Origin: an uncultured Saprospiraceae bacterium
GTDB taxonomy: Bacteria > Bacteroidota > Bacteroidia > Chitinophagales > Saprospiraceae
Direction of reading: 5' to 3'
Assembly (NCBI GenBank): GCA_937980645.1
Contig: CALJPQ010000002.1
Location: forward strand, 156,478 to 220,477
DNA length: 64,000 nucleotides
A program made the position numbers and the translations under genes. Position 1 is the first letter of the stretch, and every line of letters starts with the position of its first letter. Positions 51,329 through 59,595 of the stretch are shown piece by piece. The notes under the pieces are model-generated. The model was not told where the DNA came from and did not search any database. It worked only from the letters and a program-made list of their open reading frames with translations.

Positions 51329-54277
51329 TTAAAAACTGGCGTTCAGACCGAAGAGATAAGTGATAGAGCGCGGATAGACGTTGTTGTCAATGCCTCCGAA
51401 CACTTCAGGGTCAATGCCCCGATAGTTAGTAACGAGGATAGGGTTCTGAACAGAGCCAAACAGGCGCAGGTTGCGGATGAAACCGAGTTTAGCAAAGTTG
51501 TATCCGACGGTGATGTGGTCGAAGCGGAGGAAAGAAGCGTCCTGAACGAAGTAATTGCTAAAGTAGCGTGGCACACTAAATTGCGTGCGTACGTAGTCAG
51601 CGTTCAGGTTGGTGAGATAGCCCGTGGGATGATAGAGGTTGTTGAAAGCCGTTTGGTTAGACTCGTTGTTGTTGTACATATAATTGCCTAAGCTGGCGCG
51701 TCCGCCGGCCGAGACGTCGAAGCGGCCCACCGTGAAGCTGGTGTAGAAGCCGATGAGCAGGTCAGGGAATGGGCTGCGGAAGCGGTATTGGTCAGCAGGT
51801 GTGATTTGGCCGTCGCCGTTGCGGTCCACAAACAGCCCTTCAATGGGTTTGCCGCTTTCGTCGTACACCTGCTCAAAGACGTAAAACGAGTTGGCCGGGT
51901 AGCCAACGCTATGGATCTGGATAGTGTTGCCCACGCCGCCGGAGATGCCGCCCACGGCTACACCGCGGTAGTCGGGGTCGTCGGTAGCCGTCAGTCGCGT
52001 GATTTTGTTGCGGTTGACGGTGAAGTTGGCACCCAGTTCCCAGTTGAATTTGCTGCGCTGTACCGGGATGGTGTTAATAGCGATTTCGACCCCCCGATTT
52101 TCTAAGTCGCCCACATTCGCCGTAATGAAGTTGGTCAGGTTGGTACCGGCTGGCACGGGCACGAAGTTGATCAGGTCTGTTGTCTTTCGGATATAGTAGT
52201 CCACGGAGCCGTAGATGCGTCCGCCGACGAGTTCGTAGTCGAAGCCGGCATTGTATGTAGCTGTTTGCTCCCACTTCAGGTTGGCATTATAGCCATTTGG
52301 GCGAATCGTCGTATAGAAATTGTCGCCCAGCTGGTAGTCTGCAGTGGGCAGGCTCGACTGGTAGCGGGCCAAGTAGGGGTAAAAATCGCCGCCCAAGTCT
52401 TGCTGACCGGTTTCGCCGTAGCTGATGCGCAGTTTGAGGCGGTTGAGGATACCGTCGCGGTTATCAATCACCTTCCAGGCGAAGGCTGCCGAAGGGAAGA
52501 GGCCCCAGCGGTTATCGGGCCCAAAGCGCGAAGTGCCGTCGCGGCGCAGCGTGAAAGTGAACAGATAGCGATCCTGGATGCTGAAATTGAGGCGACCAAA
52601 CAGCGACAGCAGGTAGTACTCGCGTGGGAAGAACAGCCCCGGGTCAATGACGCGGGTGCCGCGTGCGCTGACGGTGCGCGAGGTGTCTTCAAAATAGAAG
52701 TGCTGCCACGAATAGCCGCCCATGAGGTCTAACTGCGTCGAGCCGAACGACTTGACGTAGTTCAGGTAAAATTCGAGCAGCTCGTTGGTGCGCTTTTGTT
52801 CGTAGGTGCGCTTGAAGCCACCGTCGTCCTGGCCTTGGTCGTCTTTCCGATAGCCGCCGGGGAAGTTGGCCGGTGCGCTGGCTTCGCCTTCGGCATTTGT
52901 CTGGTCGTAGGCTAAGTTCAGGTTAGCGCGCAATTCGGGCAGGAAAGGCAGGCGGTAATCCAGCTGGATGTTGCCAATAAAGCGGTTTACCGTGGACTTA
53001 TCGCTTTGCATTTCAAGCAAGGCAACCGGGTTGACAGGTGCCAGGCCAAGCGGGTTGCCGTCGGGGCCGGTGGGCGTATAGAACCCGCCGAAGCGGCTGT
53101 TGGGGTCGCGGACGGGTTGCGTCGGGTCGAAGAACAGCGCTGCGCCGATAGCACCGCGATTGGCAAAGGTGTTGCGCGTTTGCATGGCCTTTGCGTTGGC
53201 GTTCACCTGCAGCGTGTTGTTGAAGAAGGAAGGGCTGAGGTTGACGGCGCCGGTCAGACGGTTGAAGTTGTCGGTCTTCAGGATACCGTCGCGGTCGGTC
53301 AGACCCACAGAGACACGGTACGGGAAAGAACCCACGCCGCCGGAGATGGCCAGGTTGTGGTCCATACCGAACGCCGTCTGATAGATTTCATCCTGCCAGT
53401 CGGTGCTGGCCGTGCCCACGATGCTACGGGCCGGGTGCCCGTCGGGGAAGCGCTGGTTGATAAGCCGGCGGAATTCGTCAGCCGAAAGTACGTTGACGCG
53501 GTTGGCCGGCGTGGCGAACGAGAAGTTGTTGGTGTAATCCACGCCGATTTTGCGCTTGAGCGAGCCTTTCTTCGTCGTGATGATGATCACACCGTTAGAG
53601 GCGCGCGAGCCGTAAATGGCTGTGGCCGAGGCGTCCTTGAGCACCGTAAACGTCTCGATGTCGTTCGGGTTTACGATGTTAAACGGGTTGCGCTCGCCGC
53701 CGATGCCTTCGTTGCCTACCGGTACGCCGTCAATAACGATGAGCGGATCATTGCTGGCGCTCAGCGAGGAACCGCCCCGAATGCGAATGACTGCACCGCC
53801 GCCAGGGTCAGGGCTGGGCGTTACCTGTACACCGGCGATCTTACCCACAATGAGTTCCTGCGGCGAGTTAATAGCACCGCGGTTAAACTGTTGAGGCCCA
53901 ACCGCCAAAAGGGCGCCGGTTACGTCTTCGCGCTTCACGGTACCGTAGCCGATGACCACCGTTTCTTGCAAAAGCACTCCCGGAGAAAGCACGACGTTGA
54001 GCTCGCCAGACGCACCGATATTCAGCACTTGCGAAGCGTAGCCCGTGTACGAAACCTCGATTTGCGTAACGCCTTCCGGTACTTCAAACGAAAAACGTCC
54101 CTCATAATCGGTTACTGCGCCTATTGACGTGCCCAGGGCACGCACGCTGGCGCCAATGAGCGGCTCGCCCGACTCGCTGTCGGTAACCACCCCGCTAATC
54201 TGCCGCTGTGACCAGCCCGCATAGGCCAAAAACACAGCAAGCAGAATCAAAACTGGTTTAAGCGTAAAATACCTCAT
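51329..54277 (-). CDS. susC: SusC/RagA-family TonB-dependent glycan transporter
   Basis: A 982-aa outer-membrane barrel that imports oligosaccharides with energy from TonB-ExbBD. The signal peptide (ending AGWSQ, about residue 23) is followed by the carboxypeptidase-regulatory-like domain (QISGVVTDSESGEPLIGASV), the SusC signature (ETVVIGYGTVKREDVTGALL), the plug and the barrel, with the terminal aromatic at LFGLNASF. It starts the operon susC-susD-susE. ATG 54277 gives a normal signal peptide; the longer frame to 54370 does not. No regulator (ECF sigma/anti-sigma or HTCS) or glycoside hydrolase is adjacent. Confidence 0.95.
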   Translation of the reverse strand: MRYFTLKPVLILLAVFLAYAGWSQRQISGVVTDSESGEPLIGASVRALGTSIGAVTDYEGRFSFEVPEGVTQIEVSYTGYASQVLNIGASGELNVVLSPGVLLQETVVIGYGTVKREDVTGALLAVGPQQFNRGAINSPQELIVGKIAGVQVTPSPDPGGGAVIRIRGGSSLSASNDPLIVIDGVPVGNEGIGGERNPFNIVNPNDIETFTVLKDASATAIYGSRASNGVIIITTKKGSLKRKIGVDYTNNFSFATPANRVNVLSADEFRRLINQRFPDGHPARSIVGTASTDWQDEIYQTAFGMDHNLAISGGVGSFPYRVSVGLTDRDGILKTDNFNRLTGAVNLSPSFFNNTLQVNANAKAMQTRNTFANRGAIGAALFFDPTQPVRDPNSRFGGFYTPTGPDGNPLGLAPVNPVALLEMQSDKSTVNRFIGNIQLDYRLPFLPELRANLNLAYDQTNAEGEASAPANFPGGYRKDDQGQDDGGFKRTYEQKRTNELLEFYLNYVKSFGSTQLDLMGGYSWQHFYFEDTSRTVSARGTRVIDPGLFFPREYYLLSLFGRLNFSIQDRYLFTFTLRRDGTSRFGPDNRWGLFPSAAFAWKVIDNRDGILNRLKLRISYGETGQQDLGGDFYPYLARYQSSLPTADYQLGDNFYTTIRPNGYNANLKWEQTATYNAGFDYELVGGRIYGSVDYYIRKTTDLINFVPVPAGTNLTNFITANVGDLENRGVEIAINTIPVQRSKFNWELGANFTVNRNKITRLTATDDPDYRGVAVGGISGGVGNTIQIHSVGYPANSFYVFEQVYDESGKPIEGLFVDRNGDGQITPADQYRFRSPFPDLLIGFYTSFTVGRFDVSAGGRASLGNYMYNNNESNQTAFNNLYHPTGYLTNLNADYVRTQFSVPRYFSNYFVQDASFLRFDHITVGYNFAKLGFIRNLRLFGSVQNPILVTNYRGIDPEVFGGIDNNVYPRSITYLFGLNASF

Positions 54278-54647
54278 ACAAATGAAATTAGGTTTGGTGA
54301 CTCTTTCTCTCGAAGTCAAAAGCCTTTCCCTTGTAGAAAAGCAGGTGAGCAAAACAGGACAAAAAAGCAACAGGGAACGGGCGTTTTCTGGCTATAGCGG
54401 CGAATAATTTGGTGGTGCCAGGTCAGAGCCAGACCAAACCGCAGGGCAGAGGTGGTGGCGGTTTTCGGGCCGAAATATCTGCAGGATTTCGGAAAGCGAA
54501 GAAAGAATGTTACCAGAAAGCTAATTTTTTTTAACCTTTCACGTTTAAGGTGCCTGTTTACCCACCGCCGGTTTTTGAAGCAAGCCTTGCCTTCCCGGCT
54601 GCCGGACTTATGCAAAACACGCACATATTAAAACCCATCTTTTAGCT
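54278..54647. other. Intergenic region upstream of susC
   Basis: About 370 bases separating divergent susC and the small lipoprotein gene. It presumably holds the susC promoter. I see no TAnnTTTG box, no gene-like frame and no strong hairpin. Confidence 0.4.
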
Positions 54648-55070
54648 ATGCTTCTCCTTAGCAATCGCTTCCCTATCCTGGCCCTCATCGCCCTGTTGTG
54701 GGCTTCTTTTGCCTGCAAAAACAGCAAGGACACTTCGACACCCGCCGTTCAACCCGGAGACTGGAAAGTCTCCTACTACTTCGACCGCTCCGATAAAACG
54801 GTAACCTACGCTCCCTACACGTTTAATTTTAAGGCCGGAGGCCAACTCGTTGCTCGCAATGCTACCCAGAGCTGGAGTGGTACGTGGTCAACAGCTTGCG
54901 ACGACAGTGCACCCAAACTCTGCCTTACGTTTGAGGCAGCAGCTCCCAGCGCTATACGCGAATTAGCCGAAGACTGGCATATCGTATCCATGACCGACAC
55001 CCTCATGCGCTTAGAGCACCGCAGCGGAGGTGGCGGCGATACGGAAGTCCTTCATTTCTCGCGCCTCTGA
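54648..55070 (+). CDS. Small lipoprotein, lipocalin-like
   Basis: A 140-aa protein with a lipoprotein signal (LLWASFAC, Cys about residue 23). The remainder is beta-rich, in the style of small lipocalin-like proteins (DWKVSYYFDRSDKTV, YTFNFKAGGQLVARN, SWSGTWSTACDD, MRLEHRSGGGG). Neither substrate nor function can be assigned. It converges on the zinc-ribbon gene. Confidence 0.65.
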   Translation: MLLLSNRFPILALIALLWASFACKNSKDTSTPAVQPGDWKVSYYFDRSDKTVTYAPYTFNFKAGGQLVARNATQSWSGTWSTACDDSAPKLCLTFEAAAPSAIRELAEDWHIVSMTDTLMRLEHRSGGGGDTEVLHFSRL

Positions 55071-55099
55071 CGCCATTTTTGTGCAGTAAGGCACCGTAT

Positions 55100-55369
55100 T
55101 TAAAAATCAAAATACTGTTCCAGCATAAAACGCCGGCGCACATTCGCTGGCGGATACACCGGCCGCCGCTCGCCTGCTTTAAGTGGGCGAGCAGCAGACG
55201 CTTCTGCTGCCTTTTCTTCCTCCTCCTCGTGATGCCGCATGGAATGAGCAATGATTTTGTCCAACTCCCCACGGTCGAGCCATACGCCGCGACAGCGGGG
55301 ACAAAAGTCAATTTCTACATCGTAGCGCATCTTGGTAACCAACGGCGCCTGACAGGATGGACACAGCAT
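55100..55369 (-). CDS. zf-TFIIB zinc-ribbon domain protein
   Basis: An 89-aa protein opening with MLCPSCQAPLV and continuing with IDFCPRCRGVWLDRGELDKII, which gives two CxxC pairs and the CRGVWLDRGEL signature of the zf-TFIIB family. A glutamate-rich, histidine-containing stretch (RHHEEEEEK) and a basic C-terminus follow. Function is not established. ATG 55369 starts exactly at the zinc ribbon; the track frame to 55453 is an unlikely extension. Confidence 0.85.
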   Translation of the reverse strand: MLCPSCQAPLVTKMRYDVEIDFCPRCRGVWLDRGELDKIIAHSMRHHEEEEEKAAEASAARPLKAGERRPVYPPANVRRRFMLEQYFDF

Positions 55370-55396
55370 AAGCACATTGCCTGATTTGGTACACGA

Positions 55397-55404
55397 CAAA
55401 GGTA
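55397..55404 (-). promoter_or_regulatory. -7 box for the zinc-ribbon gene
   Basis: The minus strand reads TACCTTTG, 27 bases upstream of the ATG at 55369. Confidence 0.6.
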
Positions 55405-55612
55405 AGCAACAGAAAAAACGAGGTTTGCTGACCGACGTCATCGCTCCGGGCAATTCTCTTCATCGGCGGCTAATATCGAAGTATCCGAATATGTATAATG
55501 GACCCACACCGGCTGGTTGGTGTCTAAACAGGCAAGGAATTTGATAGGGACGGTGTACTTTTACCCGTTCAATGAATAATACGGATATTCGAGTCTCAGC
55601 CGGTTACATCTC

Positions 55613-56707
55613 ATGAAAAAGACTCTCTTCTTGTCTTGTCTGGTCTTGTTTTCATATGAAGGGCTTAGTCAGGTTTTTTATATTGAAACCTTTCCGTCTG
55701 CAGCATTTCCTACGGGTTGGTCCACCAACAGCAGCCGTGTAACGCCTAACAACGTCTCTCCGAGCAGTGGTTACAATCCCCCTCCGGCCTCGGGTGGCTA
55801 CAACATGCGCCTGTCGGACTGCGAACCAGTGGGGGATACGATCACGTTAACGATCAGTGGCGTCATTAGCACGGTAGGTTACACCGACATTCGCGTTGGC
55901 TTTGGTGTATGGCGCTCCAGCGATTTTAATCGCCCGGTATCCTTCCGCTGGAGCGCGAATGGCTCTACGTGGAATACGATCTCTGGCAACATCACCGACA
56001 GCGCCAGCACGACGTGGAAACTCATTTACTTCGACCTACCCGCTGCAGCGCAAGAGGTACCCAATCTGCGCTTCCGCTTCTCCTATGTAGCGCAGACGAA
56101 CATGAGCTGCACGGCTTCACCGCCCACATTCCGCATAGACGATTTCGCCGTGGGCGAAAACTTCTCCCTGCCCGTAGAGCTCATGCGCTTCGATGCGCGC
56201 CCTGAAAGCGAGGGCATTCGCCTGACCTGGGCCACAGCCTCGGAGCACAACAGTGCCTACTTCGATGTGGAGCGCAGCAGCGCAGATATGCGCTTTGATC
56301 TCATCGGCCTAGTCGCTGCCGCTGGGCATTCGCTTCAGGAGCGCCAGTACGAATTCTTCGATGCCCGCCCATTACCCGGCATCAACTACTACCGCCTGCG
56401 CCAAACCGATGCTGATGGCACCTTTTCGTACAGCCCCATTCGTCAGGTGCAGACGACACCAACGGCTACATTATCAGTGTTCCCATCACCAGCAACCAGT
56501 GTGCTGCACGTCTCTGTTCCAGCACCGACCGCCGATGTGGAGGCGCGCTGGCAAATCTGCGACCTGATGGGACGCCTCTGGCGCCAAGGCTCTACTACCG
56601 ACAGTAATAGATGGAGCATCCCGGTACATGACCTGCCCCCTGGCGCCTACCTGCTGCAGTGCACTATTGGCGGCAGAACACTGACCCAACGGTTTCAGAA
56701 GCAGTAG
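55613..56707 (+). CDS. Secreted protein with T9SS sorting domain, paralogue A
   Basis: A 364-aa exported protein: signal peptide (MKKTLFLSCLVLFSYEGLSQ), a beta-sandwich region (about 22-180, with SSGYNPPPASGGYNMRLSDCEP, TDIRVGFGVWRSSDFNRPVSF and a paired Cys region), a fibronectin-like part (about 185-280: LPVELMRFDARPESEGIRLTWATASEHNS ...) and a T9SS type A sorting tail (about 285-364, SVFPSPATSVLHVSV ... PPGAYLLQC). It is followed by a paralogue of exactly the same length (364 aa), so they arose by tandem duplication. The fold suggests surface adhesion or glycan binding, but function is unknown. Confidence 0.8.
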   Translation: MKKTLFLSCLVLFSYEGLSQVFYIETFPSAAFPTGWSTNSSRVTPNNVSPSSGYNPPPASGGYNMRLSDCEPVGDTITLTISGVISTVGYTDIRVGFGVWRSSDFNRPVSFRWSANGSTWNTISGNITDSASTTWKLIYFDLPAAAQEVPNLRFRFSYVAQTNMSCTASPPTFRIDDFAVGENFSLPVELMRFDARPESEGIRLTWATASEHNSAYFDVERSSADMRFDLIGLVAAAGHSLQERQYEFFDARPLPGINYYRLRQTDADGTFSYSPIRQVQTTPTATLSVFPSPATSVLHVSVPAPTADVEARWQICDLMGRLWRQGSTTDSNRWSIPVHDLPPGAYLLQCTIGGRTLTQRFQKQ

Positions 56708-56847
56708 TTTATTCCCATAGTAGCCTCCGGGCGGTGTTAAGCGAACTTGAAATTTAGGGCACTGCATCCAGAAATGGGCGAGAATGCGCAAACTTTACTG
56801 ACTTTTCGAGGGAAATCTGTTTTGCGCACCATACTCTTCCCATTTCT

Positions 56848-57942
56848 ATGAGAAACGCTACGCTTATCGCCTTATTTCTTTCCTTAGCCAACCTGGCGTG
56901 GGGGCAGATTTTTTACCTGCAACCTTTTCCGGATGATAATTTTCCGCCTGGCTGGTCAGCCAACAGCAGTCGAGTGGCGCCCGACAATCAAGCCGTCAGC
57001 AGCGGCTACAACCCACCGCCTGCTTCGGGGGGCTATAATATGCGCATGGGCGATTGCCAGCCCACCGGCGAAACCGTCCAGCTCACCGTCAGCGGTGTCA
57101 TCAGTACCGTAGGCCGCACGGGTATTCGCGTTGGTTTTGGGCGCAGGCGCTCCAATGCGCATAACACGCCCGTAGCGTTTGCATGGAGCAACAACGGCAC
57201 GACCTGGACGACCATCTCGAGCGACGTAACACCAGGTGTAACAGGCTCCTGGGATGCAGTCTTCTTCGACCTACCTTCTGCCGCAGAAAATGTTCCGAAT
57301 CTGCGCTTCCGATTCTCATATGTTACTCAGGTAACTATGAACTGTGTGATCCCGCCTAACTTCCGTATAGATGATTTTGCCGTAGGCGAAAATTTCTCCT
57401 TGCCTATGGAATTGCTCCACTTTGAGGTCCAGGCCGAAGGTGACCGAACACGCCTGTATTGGACCACCGCTGCTGAATACAATAGCGCCTACTTTGAGGT
57501 GGAGCGCTGCGGGCCAGATGCTCGTTTTGAGACCATTGGTCGCGTGGTGGCTCAGGGATATGCTCATGAAGCGCGCCAATACGAGTTCTCGGATGCGAAG
57601 CCCTTGCCGGGGCTCAGCTACTACCGCCTGCGCCTGGTTGATGCTGATGGTATCTTTTCGTACAGCCCTATTCGTCAGGTGCATGTGCCGCGGATTGGCA
57701 ATGAGTTGCGGATATTTCCTTCACCGGCCTTCGACCTGTTACAAGTGCTTGTCCCTAGTTCCGATGGAGCCGATGAAGTGGTGCACTGGCAGGTGTTGGA
57801 CCTGTTGGGCCGTGTTTGGCTGCAAGGCCATTCCAGTGGCGCCGCCTGGGAAGTTTCCGTTTACAACCTGCCAGCAGGTAGCTATTTGCTGCAGTGCTAT
57901 CCTAACGGGCGGCCTCTGACGCGGCTGTTTCAAAAGCGGTAG
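56848..57942 (+). CDS. Secreted protein with T9SS sorting domain, paralogue B
   Basis: A 364-aa paralogue of the gene just upstream, with the same domain order and long shared runs (SSGYNPPPASGGYNMR, RIDDFAVGENFSLP, YEFSDAKPLPGLSYYRLR). Signal peptide about 1-20 (LANLAWGQ); T9SS sorting tail at the end (FPSPAFDLLQVLV ... PAGSYLLQC). It differs in the 120-170 region, where paralogue A has an extra Cys-containing segment. Probably separately transcribed, as the gap is 140 bases. Confidence 0.8.
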   Translation: MRNATLIALFLSLANLAWGQIFYLQPFPDDNFPPGWSANSSRVAPDNQAVSSGYNPPPASGGYNMRMGDCQPTGETVQLTVSGVISTVGRTGIRVGFGRRRSNAHNTPVAFAWSNNGTTWTTISSDVTPGVTGSWDAVFFDLPSAAENVPNLRFRFSYVTQVTMNCVIPPNFRIDDFAVGENFSLPMELLHFEVQAEGDRTRLYWTTAAEYNSAYFEVERCGPDARFETIGRVVAQGYAHEARQYEFSDAKPLPGLSYYRLRLVDADGIFSYSPIRQVHVPRIGNELRIFPSPAFDLLQVLVPSSDGADEVVHWQVLDLLGRVWLQGHSSGAAWEVSVYNLPAGSYLLQCYPNGRPLTRLFQKR

Positions 57943-58019
57943 GTCGGTCGTTTTTTTCAAAAGGAATGGAGTCGGTGCAGGTAAGGGCATTGGCGGGCCT
58001 GAGTGTTTGCTTTTTCCAC

Positions 58020-58039
58020 AGGGCCGTTTTTTAGGCCCT
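58020..58039. terminator. Short hairpin between convergent genes
   Basis: AGGGCC and GGCCCT pair across GTTTTTTA. It lies immediately before the stop of the E2 gene, in the convergent gap. It is weak as a terminator because the T tract is in the loop. Confidence 0.3.
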
Positions 58040-59400
58040 TATAGGAGCCCTAAGAACGGTTCCTCCAGAATAGCCTTCAGGTGTTGCAGGAAGCGTGCGG
58101 CATCGGCGCCGTTGATAACGCGGTGGTCCCAGCCGATGGTCATAGGCATGAGGAGGTGTGGCTCGAAGGCACTGCCGCTCCACACAGGTTCGTAGCGGGC
58201 GGCAGTAACGCTAAGGATGGCCACTTCAGGCCAGTTGACGATGGAGTGCATGTTGGTGCCGCCGATGCCGCCGATGTTGGAGATGCTGAAGGTGCCGCCC
58301 TCGAGGTCTTCGATTTTATTTTTGCCGTCGCGGGTGCGAGCGCTCAGTTCGGTGAGTTCGACAGAGATTTCGGTGAGGTTTTTCTGGTCGGCATTCTTGA
58401 TAACGGGCACCAGCAGGCCACGTGGTGTGTCCACGGCGACGCCGATGTTGTAGAATTTCTTAAAGATGACTTCGCGCTTTTCGGGGTCGTAGCTGGCATT
58501 GAACTGCGGCATTTTGCGCAGCACAGCCGCGACGGCTTTCACTAGAATAGCGGTGGTGGTCAGGTTGCCGCCGGCGGCTTTTACCTGGTCTTTGTATTGC
58601 TGGCGGAGTTGCTCTAAGCGGGTGATGTCGGCCTTTTCGGATATCCAGGCGTGCGGGATTGCGCTGAAGGCGTACACCATGTTTTCAGCCGTGATGACGC
58701 CGATGCGGCTTTGTGCCTGTCGCTCGGTAGGGCCGAATTTATCGAAGTTGGGCAGTGGGCGATGGGGCAGTGCTGCACCGACAGCGGCGACGGCTGTTCC
58801 GCTGGCGCTGTCCATTTTGCGTTTCACATAGTCCAGCACGTCTTTGTAAGAGATGCGTTCGCTGCCAGGGGCAGGCGTGATTTCGGCGAGTTCGATGCCC
58901 AGCTCTTTGGCGCGTTTGCGGGCCAACGGGCTGGCGCGCAGGTGGCCTTTAGGCGTGGCAGGGGCAGGTTTTTCAGCCGAGGGCGTAGGTACCGGTGTAC
59001 TTTTTTCGCCGCTGCTGGCCTTTTCGCTTTTCCCGCTTTTAGCTTCTTCGCCGACGGTGCTTCTGTTGTCGTCCGCGTTTTTGTCTGTATCAGCACCCTC
59101 ACCAACTGCTCCCTTACCCGCATCTGTGCTGGGTGTCGCTTTAGGCGCTTCTGCAGCTGCGCCATTGCTGACCTGGATGCGCAGCACAGGCGTGCCCTCG
59201 GTAACGTCGTCGCCGACTTTTATCAGTACTTCTTCGACGACGCCGTCCACATCTATGGGCATTTCGGCGTCCACTTTGTCGGTGCCCACCACGATGACGA
59301 TGTCCTCTTTAGCCACAGCCTGGCCGGGCTGCACGCGGATTTCAGTAACCTTGCCTGTAACGCCATCGCCCAGCGACGGCAGCTTGTATTCGTATGCCAT
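58039..59400 (-). CDS. 2-oxoacid dehydrogenase E2 (dihydrolipoamide acyltransferase)
   Basis: Core of a pyruvate-, 2-oxoglutarate- or branched-chain-2-oxoacid dehydrogenase complex (453 aa). It has one lipoyl domain at the N-terminus (GTDKVDAEMP, lipoyl Lys42), a Ala/Pro/Lys/Glu-rich linker, a peripheral subunit-binding domain (about 140-178, RASPLARKRAKELGI) and the catalytic domain (about 220-453). The active site is WDHRVINGA, with His426 and Asn430; the usual aspartate is Asn, as in the pyruvate E2 of Azotobacter vinelandii. A single lipoyl domain fits branched-chain or 2-oxoglutarate types as well. ATG 59400 is chosen; a 5' extension to 59565 is not conserved. E1 and E3 are not in the window. 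Confidence 0.9.
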   Translation of the reverse strand: MAYEYKLPSLGDGVTGKVTEIRVQPGQAVAKEDIVIVVGTDKVDAEMPIDVDGVVEEVLIKVGDDVTEGTPVLRIQVSNGAAAEAPKATPSTDAGKGAVGEGADTDKNADDNRSTVGEEAKSGKSEKASSGEKSTPVPTPSAEKPAPATPKGHLRASPLARKRAKELGIELAEITPAPGSERISYKDVLDYVKRKMDSASGTAVAAVGAALPHRPLPNFDKFGPTERQAQSRIGVITAENMVYAFSAIPHAWISEKADITRLEQLRQQYKDQVKAAGGNLTTTAILVKAVAAVLRKMPQFNASYDPEKREVIFKKFYNIGVAVDTPRGLLVPVIKNADQKNLTEISVELTELSARTRDGKNKIEDLEGGTFSISNIGGIGGTNMHSIVNWPEVAILSVTAARYEPVWSGSAFEPHLLMPMTIGWDHRVINGADAARFLQHLKAILEEPFLGLL

Positions 59401-59595
59401 ACGGTGTTGTTTCGATTGTTGTCCGGCGCGCAAAGATGCAGCGCTGCATCGGAGTTTTCCCAAGCATCGGTCAGTTTTGGCAAAACGCCCTCTGCCAATG
59501 GTGCGATATTTGCGCTGCTGAGCAGTTGCCGAAAGACCGCCAGGCAAGCCGCCCAAGTGCGGCATTTCATAAATTTATTCAAAACAGAAACCGGT

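Noticed and set aside
53006..54127. 373-codon plus-strand frame
   Set aside because: Antisense to susC, which has unmistakable family motifs; no family features of its own.
58039..59400. Asn430 in place of the catalytic Asp of the E2 acyltransferase
   Set aside because: HxxxN is a known active variant (Azotobacter vinelandii pyruvate E2), so it is not evidence of inactivation.
58651..59595. Long 5' extension of the 1165-aa protein frame
   Set aside because: It runs over the antisense strand of the E2 gene and has no signal peptide; the ATG at 59596 is followed by a proper signal sequence.
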